A stretch of 64,000 bases of DNA, taken from assembly GCF_009695745.1 (NCBI RefSeq), contig NZ_VUNH01000001.1, forward strand, positions 338,229-402,228, read 5' to 3'. The translations under genes and the position numbers were made by a program. This DNA comes from Pyramidobacter porci (GTDB lineage Bacteria; Synergistota; Synergistia; Synergistales; Dethiosulfovibrionaceae). Shown here piece after piece: positions 43,322 to 52,578 of the stretch. Positions within the stretch are counted from its first letter, which is position 1. Each line of letters opens with the position of its first letter. Below the pieces are notes generated by a model, which saw nothing but the letters and a program-made list of their open reading frames with translations, had not been told where the DNA came from and did no database searches.

Positions 43322-43747
43322 TCAAAACCACTTCGCCTCTTCCTCGGTAAAAACTGGCCTTTCTCCGTTTCGATAAGGATCGTACCGGTTCTTGTTGCAG
43401 CCGAACTCCTTCAAAAAAGCGATTTTGTTCCCCGGCGACCACTCGATGAGAGACATTCCCTCAAATTCTTCGACCTTGCCGCCGCTCATTTCATCCTTGA
43501 AGTCCCATTCGACGACCGTTGTGGCGCCGCTGTGAAAATATCGCTTGATATCCCAGCGCAGGACGCGCCCGCGCGTGTTCCACTCGCGGAACCATTTTCC
43601 AATCTTTTCGAGGCCTTCATACCGAGGCCCCCAGCTCTCGATGTAGAGGGCGTCTTCCTCGAATACCGCGTCGATCCCGGAGTCGTCCTTTCGGAGCCAC
43701 ATAGCAAACCAGCGTTCGACTGTTTTTTCCCTTTGGTCGTTCGTCAT
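43322..43747 (-). CDS. Nuclear transport factor 2 (SnoaL)-like protein
   Basis: The 141 aa protein has the alpha+beta cone layout of SnoaL/NTF2-like proteins: KTVERWFAMWLRKDDSGIDAVFEEDALYIESWGPRYEGLEKIGKWFREW and the strand pair TTVVEWDFKDEMSG / EEFEGMSLIEWSPGNKIAFLKEFGC. Such proteins bind or turn over small hydrophobic molecules; the ligand is unknown. GGAGG is 12 bases upstream. It is transcribed with the Cys-rich gene. Confidence 0.82.
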   Translation of the reverse strand: MTNDQREKTVERWFAMWLRKDDSGIDAVFEEDALYIESWGPRYEGLEKIGKWFREWNTRGRVLRWDIKRYFHSGATTVVEWDFKDEMSGGKVEEFEGMSLIEWSPGNKIAFLKEFGCNKNRYDPYRNGERPVFTEEEAKWF

Positions 43748-43871
43748 GCTTATACCGCACCTCCGGCAATACTTTTATCTAGCCCATTGAACAACGAAGT
43801 TCCATCATTGCCAGTCCAACGGAGCCCGACAGCTCTAATTGCTGCCCAAAGAGGCAATTTAGGAGAGCGCG

Positions 43872-45227
43872 TTACAGACAAGCGGTCTCCCACGATAGCA
43901 ACGCCACGGTCTCCATGTGGCATGTCTGCGGGAACATGTCGAAGACTTTGAGGCTGTCCGTGTCGAGGGCGTAGCCGGCGTCGCGCAGGAGGGCGGCGTC
44001 GCGGGCGAGGGTGGCGGGGTTGCAGGAGATGTAGAGGACGTGCGGCACGCGGCTGGCGGCGATGGTCTCGATCAGGCCTTTGTCGCAGCCGGCGCGGGGC
44101 GGATCGACGACGACGCAGTCGATGCCTTCGAGATCGGCGGGAACGACGACGTTTTCCGCCGCTCCTTGAAGCACGGTCAGCCCTTCGATCCGGTTGAACT
44201 CGCCGTTTTCCCGCGCCAGCGCGGCGGCAGAGGGCCATACTTCGACCGCCCTGACGGTCTTCGCTTTCCGAGACAGAAACGCCGTCAGCGCGCCGACGCC
44301 GCAGTAGAGTTCGAGCAGGTTCTGCCCTTCCACCAGGCTGGCGGCATACGCAAAGAGCTGTTCCGCCTGCTCCGAGTTCGCCTGGAAGAACGACGTGCCG
44401 TCGTAATCCAGTCTGAAGTTTCCCAGCCGCTCCGTCAGGCGGTCTTCGCCTTTGACGAGCACGGACTCCGCGCCGATGATGACGTTGCCCTCGTCGGGAT
44501 TGACGTTGACGACAAGCCCGCGCAGTTCCGGAAAGCGCTCTTTGAGATGGTCGTAGAGCCGTTCGAGCGACTCGAGCGCGCCGCCTTCGGGACGGGCGGC
44601 GCCGACGAGGATCAGCAGGAGTTCTTCGCCGTCGCGGGCGCTGCGGATGACGACGTGCCGCAGCCAGCCGCTGTTGCTTTTTTCGTCGTAGCAGCAGAAG
44701 CGGCCGTAGTTGATCATGTTCTTGATAACAGCGTACAGTTTGTTGGCGCGGTCGCAGACAACGGGGCAGCGGTCGACGGGAACGATCTCGTGCGAGCCGC
44801 GTTTGAAAAAGCCGACGTCGCCGGCGCGGCCGCGGGCGCGCACGGGAAAGGACGCTTTGTTGCGGTAGCGCCATTCGCTGCGGGACGGCACGCAGGGGAT
44901 CCCGCCGTCGATATCGAAGCCGCCGATGCGGCGCAGCGCGTCGGCGGCCAGCATCGCTTTGATCTGGCACTGCAGCGTATATTCGGCGTGCTGGAGCTGG
45001 CAGCCGCCGCAGCTGCGGTACCATCGGCAGGGCGGCTCGCGGCGCTCTGGGCTTGCTTCCACGACGCGGTCGACGCGCGCCTGAATGTAGCTTTTCTTTT
45101 CCTGCCGCACGGCGATGACCGCCGTCTCCCCCGGCAGCGCCCCATCCACGAACACGGTCCGTCCGTCGGCGGCCCGGCCGATCCCCTGCCCGGCGGAATT
45201 CATTCTGTCGATATAAAGTTGTTCCAT
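43872..45227 (-). CDS. rlmD: 23S rRNA (uracil-5-)-methyltransferase, RlmD/RumA family
   Basis: The 451 aa enzyme makes 5-methyluridine in RNA. It begins with a TRAM domain, then has four Fe-S cysteines (CRWYRSCGGCQLQH near residue 67 plus RCPVVC near 152), FFQANSEQAEQLF, the SAM-binding LLELYCGVGALTAFLS near 294, VDPPRAGCDKGLIE near 372, and the catalytic Cys in LYISCNPATLARD near 399. Which uridine is methylated cannot be told; RlmC/RlmD and TrmA-like activities share this layout. Confidence 0.92.
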   Translation of the reverse strand: MEQLYIDRMNSAGQGIGRAADGRTVFVDGALPGETAVIAVRQEKKSYIQARVDRVVEASPERREPPCRWYRSCGGCQLQHAEYTLQCQIKAMLAADALRRIGGFDIDGGIPCVPSRSEWRYRNKASFPVRARGRAGDVGFFKRGSHEIVPVDRCPVVCDRANKLYAVIKNMINYGRFCCYDEKSNSGWLRHVVIRSARDGEELLLILVGAARPEGGALESLERLYDHLKERFPELRGLVVNVNPDEGNVIIGAESVLVKGEDRLTERLGNFRLDYDGTSFFQANSEQAEQLFAYAASLVEGQNLLELYCGVGALTAFLSRKAKTVRAVEVWPSAAALARENGEFNRIEGLTVLQGAAENVVVPADLEGIDCVVVDPPRAGCDKGLIETIAASRVPHVLYISCNPATLARDAALLRDAGYALDTDSLKVFDMFPQTCHMETVALLSWETACL

Positions 45228-45355
45228 TGTGGAACCTCCCTCGTCTCTTTTCTTTCGCCCATTACACCCGCGACCGCCGGCTCAAGCCCAAATTTATCAT
45301 TCATACACTAAAGTTGCTTCCCGCTCCATCACAGGCATCTAAAGGTGGTAACAAA

Positions 45356-45526
45356 ATGCAGCGTCAAAGTGAAGCGGAACTCGTGCAGGAATTTGAGTAT
45401 TACAATCGGCATCCAGGTCAGCGTGAAAAATTTAAGCATGAAATGCGAGCGCAATACGAACAATGTTTTGACAAAAACTATCCGCGAGATAATGTTGACA
45501 ACCAGATGCGCCCTTCCCCAGCGTAA
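45356..45526 (+). CDS. Possible small protein (56 aa)
   Basis: The frame starts at ATG 45356 with AAAGGTGG eight bases upstream and reads MQRQSEAELVQEFEYYNRHP, rich in Gln, Glu and charged residues, ending at 45526. It has no known family and overlaps the end of the convergent RpiR-type gene by 49 bp. It may be real but could be chance. Confidence 0.35.
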   Translation: MQRQSEAELVQEFEYYNRHPGQREKFKHEMRAQYEQCFDKNYPRDNVDNQMRPSPA

Positions 45527-46365
45527 ACATTTTCCTGCTGCCAGAGGTACTCAAGCTGTTTTAAGCGATTTGTGACAACAGACTGATTTCTTTTCGATAC
45601 CGCGAGAATAATGCAGTTCATCACACTGATCACGCACGCGCATGAATCCACAAACGCAACAGTCCTGTACGGGACGGTCAGAGTAAGATTAGAGTAAGGT
45701 TCATAAGGACTACTGTGACTGTCTGTAATGCAGGCTGTTTTGATCCCAATTTGATGGGCGGTTCGCAGGACAGAAATCGACCAGTTAACATAACGCGGGA
45801 AATCGACAACGATCAGCAGCGAATCTTTCGGGGCGTTCACAAGCGTTTCGCAGGCAGAACTTACATCAAGCATTCTAACGCATGGTAGAATCCATGAAAG
45901 ATGATATGCCAGATGCCTCGCTGAAATTCCGGACCCCCTGATAGCGGCGACGTAGACACAGCTCGCTTTGTCAATTTCGCTGGCGAGGCGGCCTATATCA
46001 TGGTAGGAAACATTTTTCTGAGCCGACTGAATCGCGTCAATATCGCGTTGCAAAACTTGAGCATACGGATTGGCGTTATCTTCCTGCAGAAGCCGCCCGC
46101 CTTCCGCAATATCACTCATCCGTTTTGACGCTGAGAGGGATGAAATAAATTCCTGGTATGCCTCCTGTTTGAACTCAGCATAACTTGAAAAACCAAGATA
46201 CTGGGACATTCGGACAACGCTCGCCTCGCTGACGCCAATTGCCTCGGCGAGCTGGGAAGCTGCCTGAAAACCAGCCTGCTGAAAATGATCCAACACATAC
46301 TCCGCTATTTTTTTCTGAGCGGATGTCATGCCGGCGGCTTTTGATTCAATCATGTGTCTTAACAT
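45478..46365 (-). CDS. MurR/RpiR-family transcriptional regulator
   Basis: The 295 aa protein has an N-terminal helix-turn-helix of RpiR type (MTSAQKKIAEYVLDHFQQAGFQAASQLAEAIGVSEASVVRMSQYLGFSSYAEFKQ) and a SIS sugar/acid-binding domain (VYVAAIRGSGISARHLAYHLSW, SLLIVVDFPRYVNW). It ends TLSRG. It is the nearest regulator to the catabolic operon at 48815-63625 on the same strand and could control it, though IS elements separate them and no site was proven. GGAG lies 11 bases upstream. Confidence 0.9.
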   Translation of the reverse strand: MLRHMIESKAAGMTSAQKKIAEYVLDHFQQAGFQAASQLAEAIGVSEASVVRMSQYLGFSSYAEFKQEAYQEFISSLSASKRMSDIAEGGRLLQEDNANPYAQVLQRDIDAIQSAQKNVSYHDIGRLASEIDKASCVYVAAIRGSGISARHLAYHLSWILPCVRMLDVSSACETLVNAPKDSLLIVVDFPRYVNWSISVLRTAHQIGIKTACITDSHSSPYEPYSNLTLTVPYRTVAFVDSCACVISVMNCIILAVSKRNQSVVTNRLKQLEYLWQQENVYAGEGRIWLSTLSRG

Positions 46366-46991
46366 AAGTTTATCAACTCCATATCCAGCGGAAGATAAAA
46401 CGCCTCAGTATTCAGGCCCCGCATTCATTCAATCATAACCACCGGCCGTACCGGTGGTTTGCACAAGCCCCCTTGGGGCATCTTCCCGGCCGAGCCTATA
46501 GGCTCGTCAAAAAGTCTGTCAGCCGCGCAACTCTCACGGGCTGCCCCTAAAGGGGCTCTCTACTTGCCTTCCTGTGCCGGCTTACCCGTAAACGGGTCAA
46601 CGTACTCTTTTATCGTCAGCTGTTCCTCGGCATGATCTTCCTGCAATTGGTTCCTGATGGAGCTCTCTATTGCAGTCTTGTTGCGTCCTACCGTGCTTAC
46701 GTAATATCCGCGGCACCAGAAATGTCGATTGCCATATTTGTACTTCAGATTCGCGTACTTCTCGTAAATCATCAGGCTGCTTTTACCTTTCGGGTAACCC
46801 ATCACCTGCGATATGCTGTATTTGGGCGGGATGCTCAGCAACATGTGGACGTGATCTTTGCATGCTTCCGCCTCCAATATTTCAATTTCTTTGTACGCGC
46901 ACAGTTTTCTCAGCATCAAACCGATGTCTTGTTTGATCTTCCCGTAGATGATTGCCGGCGATACTTCGGCGCAAATACCACGTAATACTTA

Positions 46992-47886
46992 GGAACCGCT
47001 GATTATTTCGCCCAAACGAAAACACCAATTTGACTATCAAACAAAGGTCTTGATAGTCAAATGAAGTGCCCGTTCTGTAGGCGAAAAATGCCCCCAAACT
47101 GCCGTGGGAAGGCCCTGTCTCCGTTAAACGGAGACGGTTATGGGGTATGCCCCACAGGCGGACAACTCTTCCGTTCGTCCAGCTCGAAGGCACATGACAA
47201 GATTGGCACAGCCAAACAGAACGAAGAATTTGTTCATGTTTTTCGCTATGCCTCGATACGATGTCTTGCGGCAGCCAAAGTATCTCTTCACGATCTGAAA
47301 GAGGTGTTCGACTTTACTGCGTGTCGATAATTTACGACTTTCCCGGGATCTATCATATGATCTGCCTACGCCTAATGTCTTGATGCTGCCGGGACGCCGG
47401 TTGATACGAAAATCAACTTTCGAGAGGCGCTCGTCTTCTCTGATCTCTTGGCGTTTCTCTACGCCAAGATAGCCTGAATCTCCGGAGACGACCCCATCAT
47501 CCTCCCGTATCAGTGCATGGGGCTGCGTCACATCATGAACGTTGGCGGAGGTCCCGATGATGGTATGGACATACCCGCTTCCGGCGTCGACGCCGGCATG
47601 GACTTTCATGCCAAAATACCACTGGCCGCCTTTTTTCGTCGAATGCATTTGCAGGATCTCGTTCGCCGTTTTGGTTCTTCGTTGAACTCGGAGCGCTGAT
47701 GAGCGTTGCGTCGACGACGCTGCCTCCGTGCATGATCAAACCGGCCTTGTCACGTCTGCTCCAAATTGCGTATTCCATATCACCGAAACTGAGTTGGGAC
47801 ATCTTCTATTCTCCTTTGACGGGGGATTAGTACGACTTTATTATACTATCTTGCTTGAGCAAACGGTGATTTAATCAGTGGCTCCC
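46992..47886 (-). mobile_element. IS5-family element inserted in the IS200 tnpA gene
   Basis: The ends are imperfect inverted repeats: GGAACCGCTGATTATTTCGCC at the left and GGGAGCCACTGATTAAATCACC (reverse complement of the right end). TTA flanks both sides (46989-46991 and 47887-47889), the apparent target duplication. The 895 bp length is short for the family because the transposase gene has an internal deletion. Confidence 0.85.
47124..47802 (-). pseudogene. IS5-family transposase, deleted and frameshifted
   Basis: The start MSQLSFGDMEYA is joined almost directly to GLIMHGGSVVDATLISAPSSTKN (first catalytic Asp), so about 110 codons are missing. An extra base near 47650 breaks the frame at GERDP; the other frame continues MHSTKKGGQWYFGMKVHAG, GDSGYLGVEKR (second Asp) and STRSKVEHLFQIVKRYFG (Glu). 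The catalytic residues survive but the protein cannot be made. Confidence 0.85.
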
Positions 47887-48147
47887 TTACACTCCACTTC
47901 GTGTGTGCTCAACTCCTGACGTCGAGTTTCATCAGAACTTGATCCTCCTTTGGGTTCGATTGTCGGCTGACAGACCGCTTGTAATTTACCAAAGGAGGAG
48001 TCTTTTCTCTCCATAGCTAAAGCCTTTTGGAACCACTGGCACTGCCGGTGGTTTTTGGTTTACAAAAATGCCACCGCGCGTTTCAAGCGTCGCTCGCGCG
48101 GCAGCGCACGCCTTATTTGGAGATCAGTGCAAAAGAAGCCGGACCAG

Positions 48148-48426
48148 CTACGACCTGAATTCCCGAACACCTAACGAGCACGTCAAGATTCTGGCGAGGC
48201 AGTGAGTGGTTTTACCTCGAGGTCGCGAATACAGTTGTTCCTGCTTCTGTAGAACTTCGCCAATGACAAGTTCCTTACCTGATTCGTGGCGAAGCCCCCG
48301 ATAAACTTGCCGCTGTGCATCTGCAAGTGTATGTTGCCATGCTGAAAAACCAGGCTGAACAAGGCAGTTACGAAATTGTATGACGCTGATACCTTTCTCC
48401 TTGGAGGCTCTGCAACGAAGGAGCAT
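48148..48426 (-). CDS. Unrecognised reading frame, possible gene remnant
   Basis: This open frame of 92 codons includes GISVIQFRNCLVQPGFSAWQ and GKELVIGEVLQKQEQLYSRP. AAGGAG occurs inside it, near an alternative internal start. No family is recognised, and it lies beside decayed mobile elements, so it may be a truncated gene rather than a working one. Confidence 0.25.
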   Translation of the reverse strand: MLLRCRASKEKGISVIQFRNCLVQPGFSAWQHTLADAQRQVYRGLRHESGKELVIGEVLQKQEQLYSRPRGKTTHCLARILTCSLGVREFRS

Positions 48427-48814
48427 TTTGCTAACGCGGAAGCATGAAAGAAATTTTTTCAGAGCACTGTTGCGTTCGATTGTGTATTCGTCATTTTATG
48501 GTACCATAGTCATGGCGTTTGCCTCCTGTGGTGGAATTTTTTCGTGGCAGATCAAATATACCACTCAGGACGGCCAACGCCTTTTATTTGTAGTTCATCT
48601 CTGTGTTTTCAAGCTCTCATAGTGCATTTGAGTGTGGAAAGTGTGAGTTCGGACATAGCCTTTTGTCTGCTTATTTGCGCATACTCAAAAAATTTCTGCT
48701 GCAAATGCATTTGTTCAATCATGTGAACCGCTGTGTTTTTTCAATCTAATGGAGCGCCGGGAAAAACAAAAGGCTTCCCGGCGCTCAAAAGCTGTGTCGA
48801 ATTAACCGCGCGCC
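48427..48814. other. Gene-free AT-rich stretch downstream of livK
   Basis: No convincing gene is seen. A hairpin at 48752-48786 (GAGCGCCGGGA / TCCCGGCGCTC, 13 nt loop) follows livK and is probably the end of the long operon, although no T-run follows it on the minus strand. Confidence 0.5.
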
Positions 48815-49954
48815 TTACTTGGACTGCATCTGCGGAACGAAGTTCTTGATGAAATCCCAGTTCTTGTTCTCGTAGTTCGCCTTGACCAGCGGGACGCCGC
48901 CTTCATACTCGCCGGTGCCCTTGTTGATCGCGATCGGTCCCTGCAGGCCAGGAAAGTCCTTCGTGGAGCGCAGCGTGACAATCACCTTGTCAGGATCGGT
49001 CGTGCCGGCGCGCTTCACGGCGTCGAAGTACAGGTTGATCGCGTCATACGCTCTCGCGCCCGGCTGGGATGGGATGCGGCCGTAACGCTTCTGGAAGTCG
49101 CCTACGTACTTCTGAATGTTCGGCAGAGGGTTGTTCGGGATAAACGGAACTGTGTGAATCATGCCGTCGTAGGCTCCTCCGGCCAGCTCAAACGTTCTGT
49201 TGTGCATCGGACCTGTGCCGCCGAAGAACTGGACGTTCCAGCCCATCTCGCGTGCCTGACGCATGATCAAGCTGGCGGGAACGAACTGGCACCAGATTAG
49301 CAACGCGTCAACGCCCAGTGCCTCCAGCTTCGTCAGCTGGGCGTGCATGTCCTTGTCGTCACCTTGGAATGACTCTGCGCCAGCAAGCTCCATGCCCTGA
49401 GCCTTCATCGCATCAAGAACGGCGCCGTAGCCGCCCTTACCGAAGTCGTCGTTCACGTAAATCATGCCAATCTTCTTGTAGCCAAGCTCCTTTGCGTACT
49501 GCACAAGAGCGGCTGTCTGCACCGTGTCGGGCGGCGTGGGGCGGACGACCCATTTGTTGCCGCTGTTGCAAACCTTCGGGGAAGTGGAGCTCGGCGGGAT
49601 GATCGGGATACCGGCCCTGTCGATGATCTGCATAATGGCAAGCGTGCAGGAACTGTTATGCGCGCCGATAATTGCCACAACGTTGTTCTGGGAGATCATC
49701 TTCATCGCCACAGCCGCAGCCTGAGAGGGCTGGGAAGCGTCGTCCTCGGAGTACATGACCACCTTTTTGCCAAGAAGACCGCCGACCGCGTTGATCTCAT
49801 CAATGGCCATCAGTTTCGAGTCGCGCTCATCAATGCCTGCGATGGAGCTTTCGCCAGTTAGAGGCCCGATTGCACCGAGCTTTACCACATCTTCAGCGAA
49901 AACCGAGCTTGCCATCAATGCCAAGCCAAGAAAAACACAAAGGAACTTTTTCAT
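48815..49954 (-). CDS. Branched-chain-amino-acid-type ABC transporter substrate-binding protein
   Basis: This 379 aa periplasmic receptor begins with a signal peptide (MKKFLCVFLGLALMASSVFA) and has the LivK fold: VKLGAIGPLTGESSIAGID, AIIGAHNSSCTLAIMQI, SSTSPKVC, YVNDDFGKGGYGAVLDAM and ARAYDAINLYFDAV. It binds the ligand for the LivHMGF importer upstream. Ligands of this family range from Leu/Ile/Val to amides, aromatic acids and urea, so the true substrate is unknown. Unlike most, it is the last gene of the series. GGAGG ten bases ahead supports ATG 49954. Confidence 0.9.
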   Translation of the reverse strand: MKKFLCVFLGLALMASSVFAEDVVKLGAIGPLTGESSIAGIDERDSKLMAIDEINAVGGLLGKKVVMYSEDDASQPSQAAAVAMKMISQNNVVAIIGAHNSSCTLAIMQIIDRAGIPIIPPSSTSPKVCNSGNKWVVRPTPPDTVQTAALVQYAKELGYKKIGMIYVNDDFGKGGYGAVLDAMKAQGMELAGAESFQGDDKDMHAQLTKLEALGVDALLIWCQFVPASLIMRQAREMGWNVQFFGGTGPMHNRTFELAGGAYDGMIHTVPFIPNNPLPNIQKYVGDFQKRYGRIPSQPGARAYDAINLYFDAVKRAGTTDPDKVIVTLRSTKDFPGLQGPIAINKGTGEYEGGVPLVKANYENKNWDFIKNFVPQMQSK

Positions 49955-50090
49955 TGTCTGCACACCTCCAGCTGCACTCTATAGAAACACCGACGAAGAG
50001 CCCCTGTGTTTCAATCCGCGAGTTTTTATGCGCAGATGCTCTGTTCCAGCTGTGCCAGCGATCCCTCCTTCTCTCAACAGATCTCACAAT

Positions 50091-50795
50091 TTAGACGCCC
50101 AGATACTTCTTTCTGACCTCGTCGCTGTTCAAAAGATCCTGACTGTCGCCAGACAGCGTGACGGAACCAACTTCTAGGACTAAAGCCTTGTGCGCGATCT
50201 CAAGCGACGCCTCGGCGTTCTGCTCGACAACGATCACAGGAATCCTGCGCTCGTTGAAGATGAACTCAATCGTGTTGAACACAAGATCGACAAGGTTCGG
50301 CGCGAGCCCCATGGACGGCTCATCGAGGAGAAGCAGTCTGGGCTCGGCCATCAGGCTGCGCGCAATGGCGAGCATTTGAAGCTCGCCGCCGGACAGCGTT
50401 CCGGCGATCTGCGTCGCGCGCTCCTTCAGCCTCGGAAACAGGTCAAACGACTTGTCAATGTTCATTTGCAGATGGCTTTTGTCGGCCGTGATGGCGCCGG
50501 CCTTCAGGTTGTCAAGCACTGTGACGTTCTTGAAGATGCCGCGTCCCTCAGGACACAACACAACGCCCTCGCGCACGACCTCAAAGGCTTTCTTACCGAC
50601 GAGCTCCTTGCCATAGAACTTGATTGAGCCTGTCTTCGGCTTCACGACGCCCATGATCGTCTTAAGCAGGGTACTTTTGCCCGCGCCGTTCGCGCCGATA
50701 ATCGCGTAGATGCCGGGCGCAGAGAGGTCGAACGAAACGTCCTTCAGAGCGTGGATCATGCCATAGAAGACGTTAAGATTCTCAATTACGAGCAT
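50091..50795 (-). CDS. livF: ABC transporter ATPase, LivF type
   Basis: This 234 aa ATPase has Walker A GANGAGKSTLLKT near residue 34, the Q-loop, the signature LSGGELQMLAIARSLM near 134, and Walker B LLLLDEPSMGLAP near 154, followed by VIVVEQNAEASLEIA. It powers the LivHM permease. Its ATG overlaps the end of livG by 14 bp; GGAGG precedes it by seven bases. Confidence 0.95.
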   Translation of the reverse strand: MLVIENLNVFYGMIHALKDVSFDLSAPGIYAIIGANGAGKSTLLKTIMGVVKPKTGSIKFYGKELVGKKAFEVVREGVVLCPEGRGIFKNVTVLDNLKAGAITADKSHLQMNIDKSFDLFPRLKERATQIAGTLSGGELQMLAIARSLMAEPRLLLLDEPSMGLAPNLVDLVFNTIEFIFNERRIPVIVVEQNAEASLEIAHKALVLEVGSVTLSGDSQDLLNSDEVRKKYLGV

Positions 50796-51558
50796 GTTTC
50801 TTCCTCCCCGTTCCCAGATAGACGCTGATGACCTCGGCGTTGTTCTGAATCTCAGTTGATATGCCTGCGGCGATCACCTTGCCCGCGCTGAGAACGGTGA
50901 TCAACGAACACAGCTTCATCACAAAGCGCATGTCGTGCTCAATCAGGATGATCGTGATGTTGCGCTTCGCCTGAAGCTTCAGCAGCAGATCGGCCACAGC
51001 GTCGCTCTCCTGCTCGTTCATGCCGGCCACAGGCTCGTCCAGCACGAGCAACTTCGGCCGTGTCATCAGCGCGCGGGCGATCTCAAGCTTGCGCTGGCGG
51101 CCGTAGGGCATCGTGCCGGCCTGCTTGTTGCGTACCTCGGCGAGGCCGACAAAGTTCAGCATCTCTTCAGCAAGCTCCATGCTGCGCTTCACTTGGGCGC
51201 GGTAGCCTTTGCTCCCGACAATGACGGAGCCAAGATTAGGCTGTTCGTGCATGAAGTTCCCCATTAGCGAGTTCTGAAGTACTGTCATCTCAGGGAAAAT
51301 GTTAATGTTCTGAAACGTTCGAACCATTCCAAGGCGCGAGATTGCGTAGGGCGTGAGACTGCTGATCTCCCGCCCCGCCATCGTGATCGAGCCGGACGTC
51401 GGAGCGCAGAATCCGCTGATCACGTTGATCAGCGTCGTCTTTCCCGACCCGTTTGGCCCAATCAGGCCATGAATGGCCCCATCGGCGACGCTCATGTTCA
51501 CGTCGTTCAGGGCCGTCAGCCCACCGAATTTTTTCGTCAGTCCTTTAACCTCAAGCAT
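50782..51558 (-). CDS. livG: ABC transporter ATPase, LivG type
   Basis: The 258 aa ATPase shows Walker A GPNGSGKTTLINVISGF near residue 36, the signature as MPYGRQRKLEIARALM near 150, Walker B LLVLDEPVAGMNEQE near 171, and IILIEHDMRFVM. MPYGRQ replaces the classic LSGGQ start, as is common in LivG. It is placed between livM and livF. AAGGAGG lies ahead of the ATG. Confidence 0.95.
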   Translation of the reverse strand: MLEVKGLTKKFGGLTALNDVNMSVADGAIHGLIGPNGSGKTTLINVISGFCAPTSGSITMAGREISSLTPYAISRLGMVRTFQNINIFPEMTVLQNSLMGNFMHEQPNLGSVIVGSKGYRAQVKRSMELAEEMLNFVGLAEVRNKQAGTMPYGRQRKLEIARALMTRPKLLVLDEPVAGMNEQESDAVADLLLKLQAKRNITIILIEHDMRFVMKLCSLITVLSAGKVIAAGISTEIQNNAEVISVYLGTGRKKHARN

Positions 51559-51585
51559 TGTTCAAACAGCCTCCTTCCAATCTGG

Positions 51586-52578
51586 CTACTTGCTTTCCCT
51601 AGCGAGCTCGCGGCATCTCTTGCGGAGCATGGCCCCAATTTCCTTGAGACTCTTTCCGTAGAGCGACGCGATGCCGTCGGGAAGAAGGGCGAGACAGAAG
51701 ATGACCAGTAGGCCGTATAGGATCATGCGGTACTGATCGGAAAGGCGAAGCGCCTCCGGCAGACATGTAATCACCATAGCGCCGACAATGGCACCGCCGA
51801 ACGATTTCATGCCGCCGATGATTGCGCCGGACACCAGCAGCAGAGACGAGTTCCAACGGAACTGGTCGGGGCTGATATAGCCGACAAAAGGCGCGTAAAG
51901 GAGGCCTGAAATGCCGCCGAGCATCGCCGAGAGTACGAACGCCGTGATCTTGTAGCGGATTGTGTTGATCCCCAGCGACTGCTCCGCGTCTTCCGATTCG
52001 CGAATGCCGTTCAACACGAGTCCCACAGAGGATTTGGAAACCTTCTGGCAGATCCAGTAGCAGACAATAAGGAAGAAAATGCTCAAGTACATGTACGGAA
52101 CTCCGCCCTTGATCTCATAACCGAAAATCTTCGGATACGAGATGCCCAGAAGGCCGAAAGGGCCACCTGTGAACTTCTCAATGTTCATGATGATCAGGTA
52201 AACCATCTCGCCAAACGTCTGCGTGACGAGAGCAAGATATGGGCCGCCTTTAAGGCGCAGGGCGGGAACGCCCATCAGGGCACCCCACAGCCCTGCCACA
52301 AACAGTGTGACGGGAATCGCAGCCCAGAACGGAAGCCCCCAACGGAGCGCCATGATAGCGCCCGTGTAGGCGCCGAGGCCGACGAAAGCCGACTGGCCGA
52401 GGTTCAGCTGGCCGGCGAGGCCGGAGATGATCACGATTCCAAGGATGGCGATCGCGTTGATTGTCGAGAGCGTCGCCAGAAAGACGAAGTACTTGTTTGA
52501 TGAGATCAGGACGGCGATCATCAGAGCAAGGATCGCCGGCAAAACAGAGAAGATCCTGTTTTTGTTGAGGTTCACCAT
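51586..52578 (-). CDS. livM: Branched-chain-amino-acid-type permease LivM
   Basis: The 330 aa membrane protein has about nine hydrophobic segments and the LivM signatures GLAGQLNLGQSAFVGLGAYTGA near residue 45, PALRLKGGPYLALVTQTFGEM near 95 and the EAA-like loop GIRESEDAEQSLGIN near 192, where it contacts the ATPase. It pairs with LivH. Its ATG overlaps the livH stop (TAATG), so the two are translationally coupled; a longer upstream frame overlaps livH. Confidence 0.94.
   Translation of the reverse strand: MVNLNKNRIFSVLPAILALMIAVLISSNKYFVFLATLSTINAIAILGIVIISGLAGQLNLGQSAFVGLGAYTGAIMALRWGLPFWAAIPVTLFVAGLWGALMGVPALRLKGGPYLALVTQTFGEMVYLIIMNIEKFTGGPFGLLGISYPKIFGYEIKGGVPYMYLSIFFLIVCYWICQKVSKSSVGLVLNGIRESEDAEQSLGINTIRYKITAFVLSAMLGGISGLLYAPFVGYISPDQFRWNSSLLLVSGAIIGGMKSFGGAIVGAMVITCLPEALRLSDQYRMILYGLLVIFCLALLPDGIASLYGKSLKEIGAMLRKRCRELARESK

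Larger units (their letters stand above)
46560..47932 (-). pseudogene. IS200-type TnpA transposase, disrupted
   Basis: The C-terminal part (46560-46919) keeps the HUH histidines in CKDHVHMLLSIPPK and GYYVSTVGRN, but the conserved EYIRNQ motif, which carries the catalytic Tyr, reads ESSIRNQ. The N-terminal part starts at ATG 47932 (MKLDV...) and has several small indels, and a frameshift lies near 46960 (YRRQ / AIIYGK). The IS5-type insertion splits codons for CKYYVVFAPKYRR, which join perfectly when it and one TTA are removed. The gene is inactive. Confidence 0.85.
46437..48053 (-). mobile_element. IS200/IS605-type element, interrupted
   Basis: Subterminal hairpins at 46437-46459 (AACCACCGGCCGTACCGGTGGTT) and 48031-48053 (AACCACTGGCACTGCCGGTGGTT) mark the two ends, with a tnpA reading on the minus strand between them. 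The element is split by an IS5-type insertion at 46992-47886. Without the insertion it would be about 720 bp, normal for IS200. Exact outer ends cannot be set from one copy. Confidence 0.8.

Noticed and set aside
43750..45024. Arg-rich 424-codon frame on the same strand as rlmD in another frame
   Set aside because: Out-of-frame translation of rlmD, strongly biased to Arg and Pro; no domain.
45215..45235. Possible third parS site (GTTCCATTGTGGAAC)
   Set aside because: The central CACGTG is replaced by CATTGTG, which breaks the ParB core; it overlaps the rlmD start codon and is probably chance.
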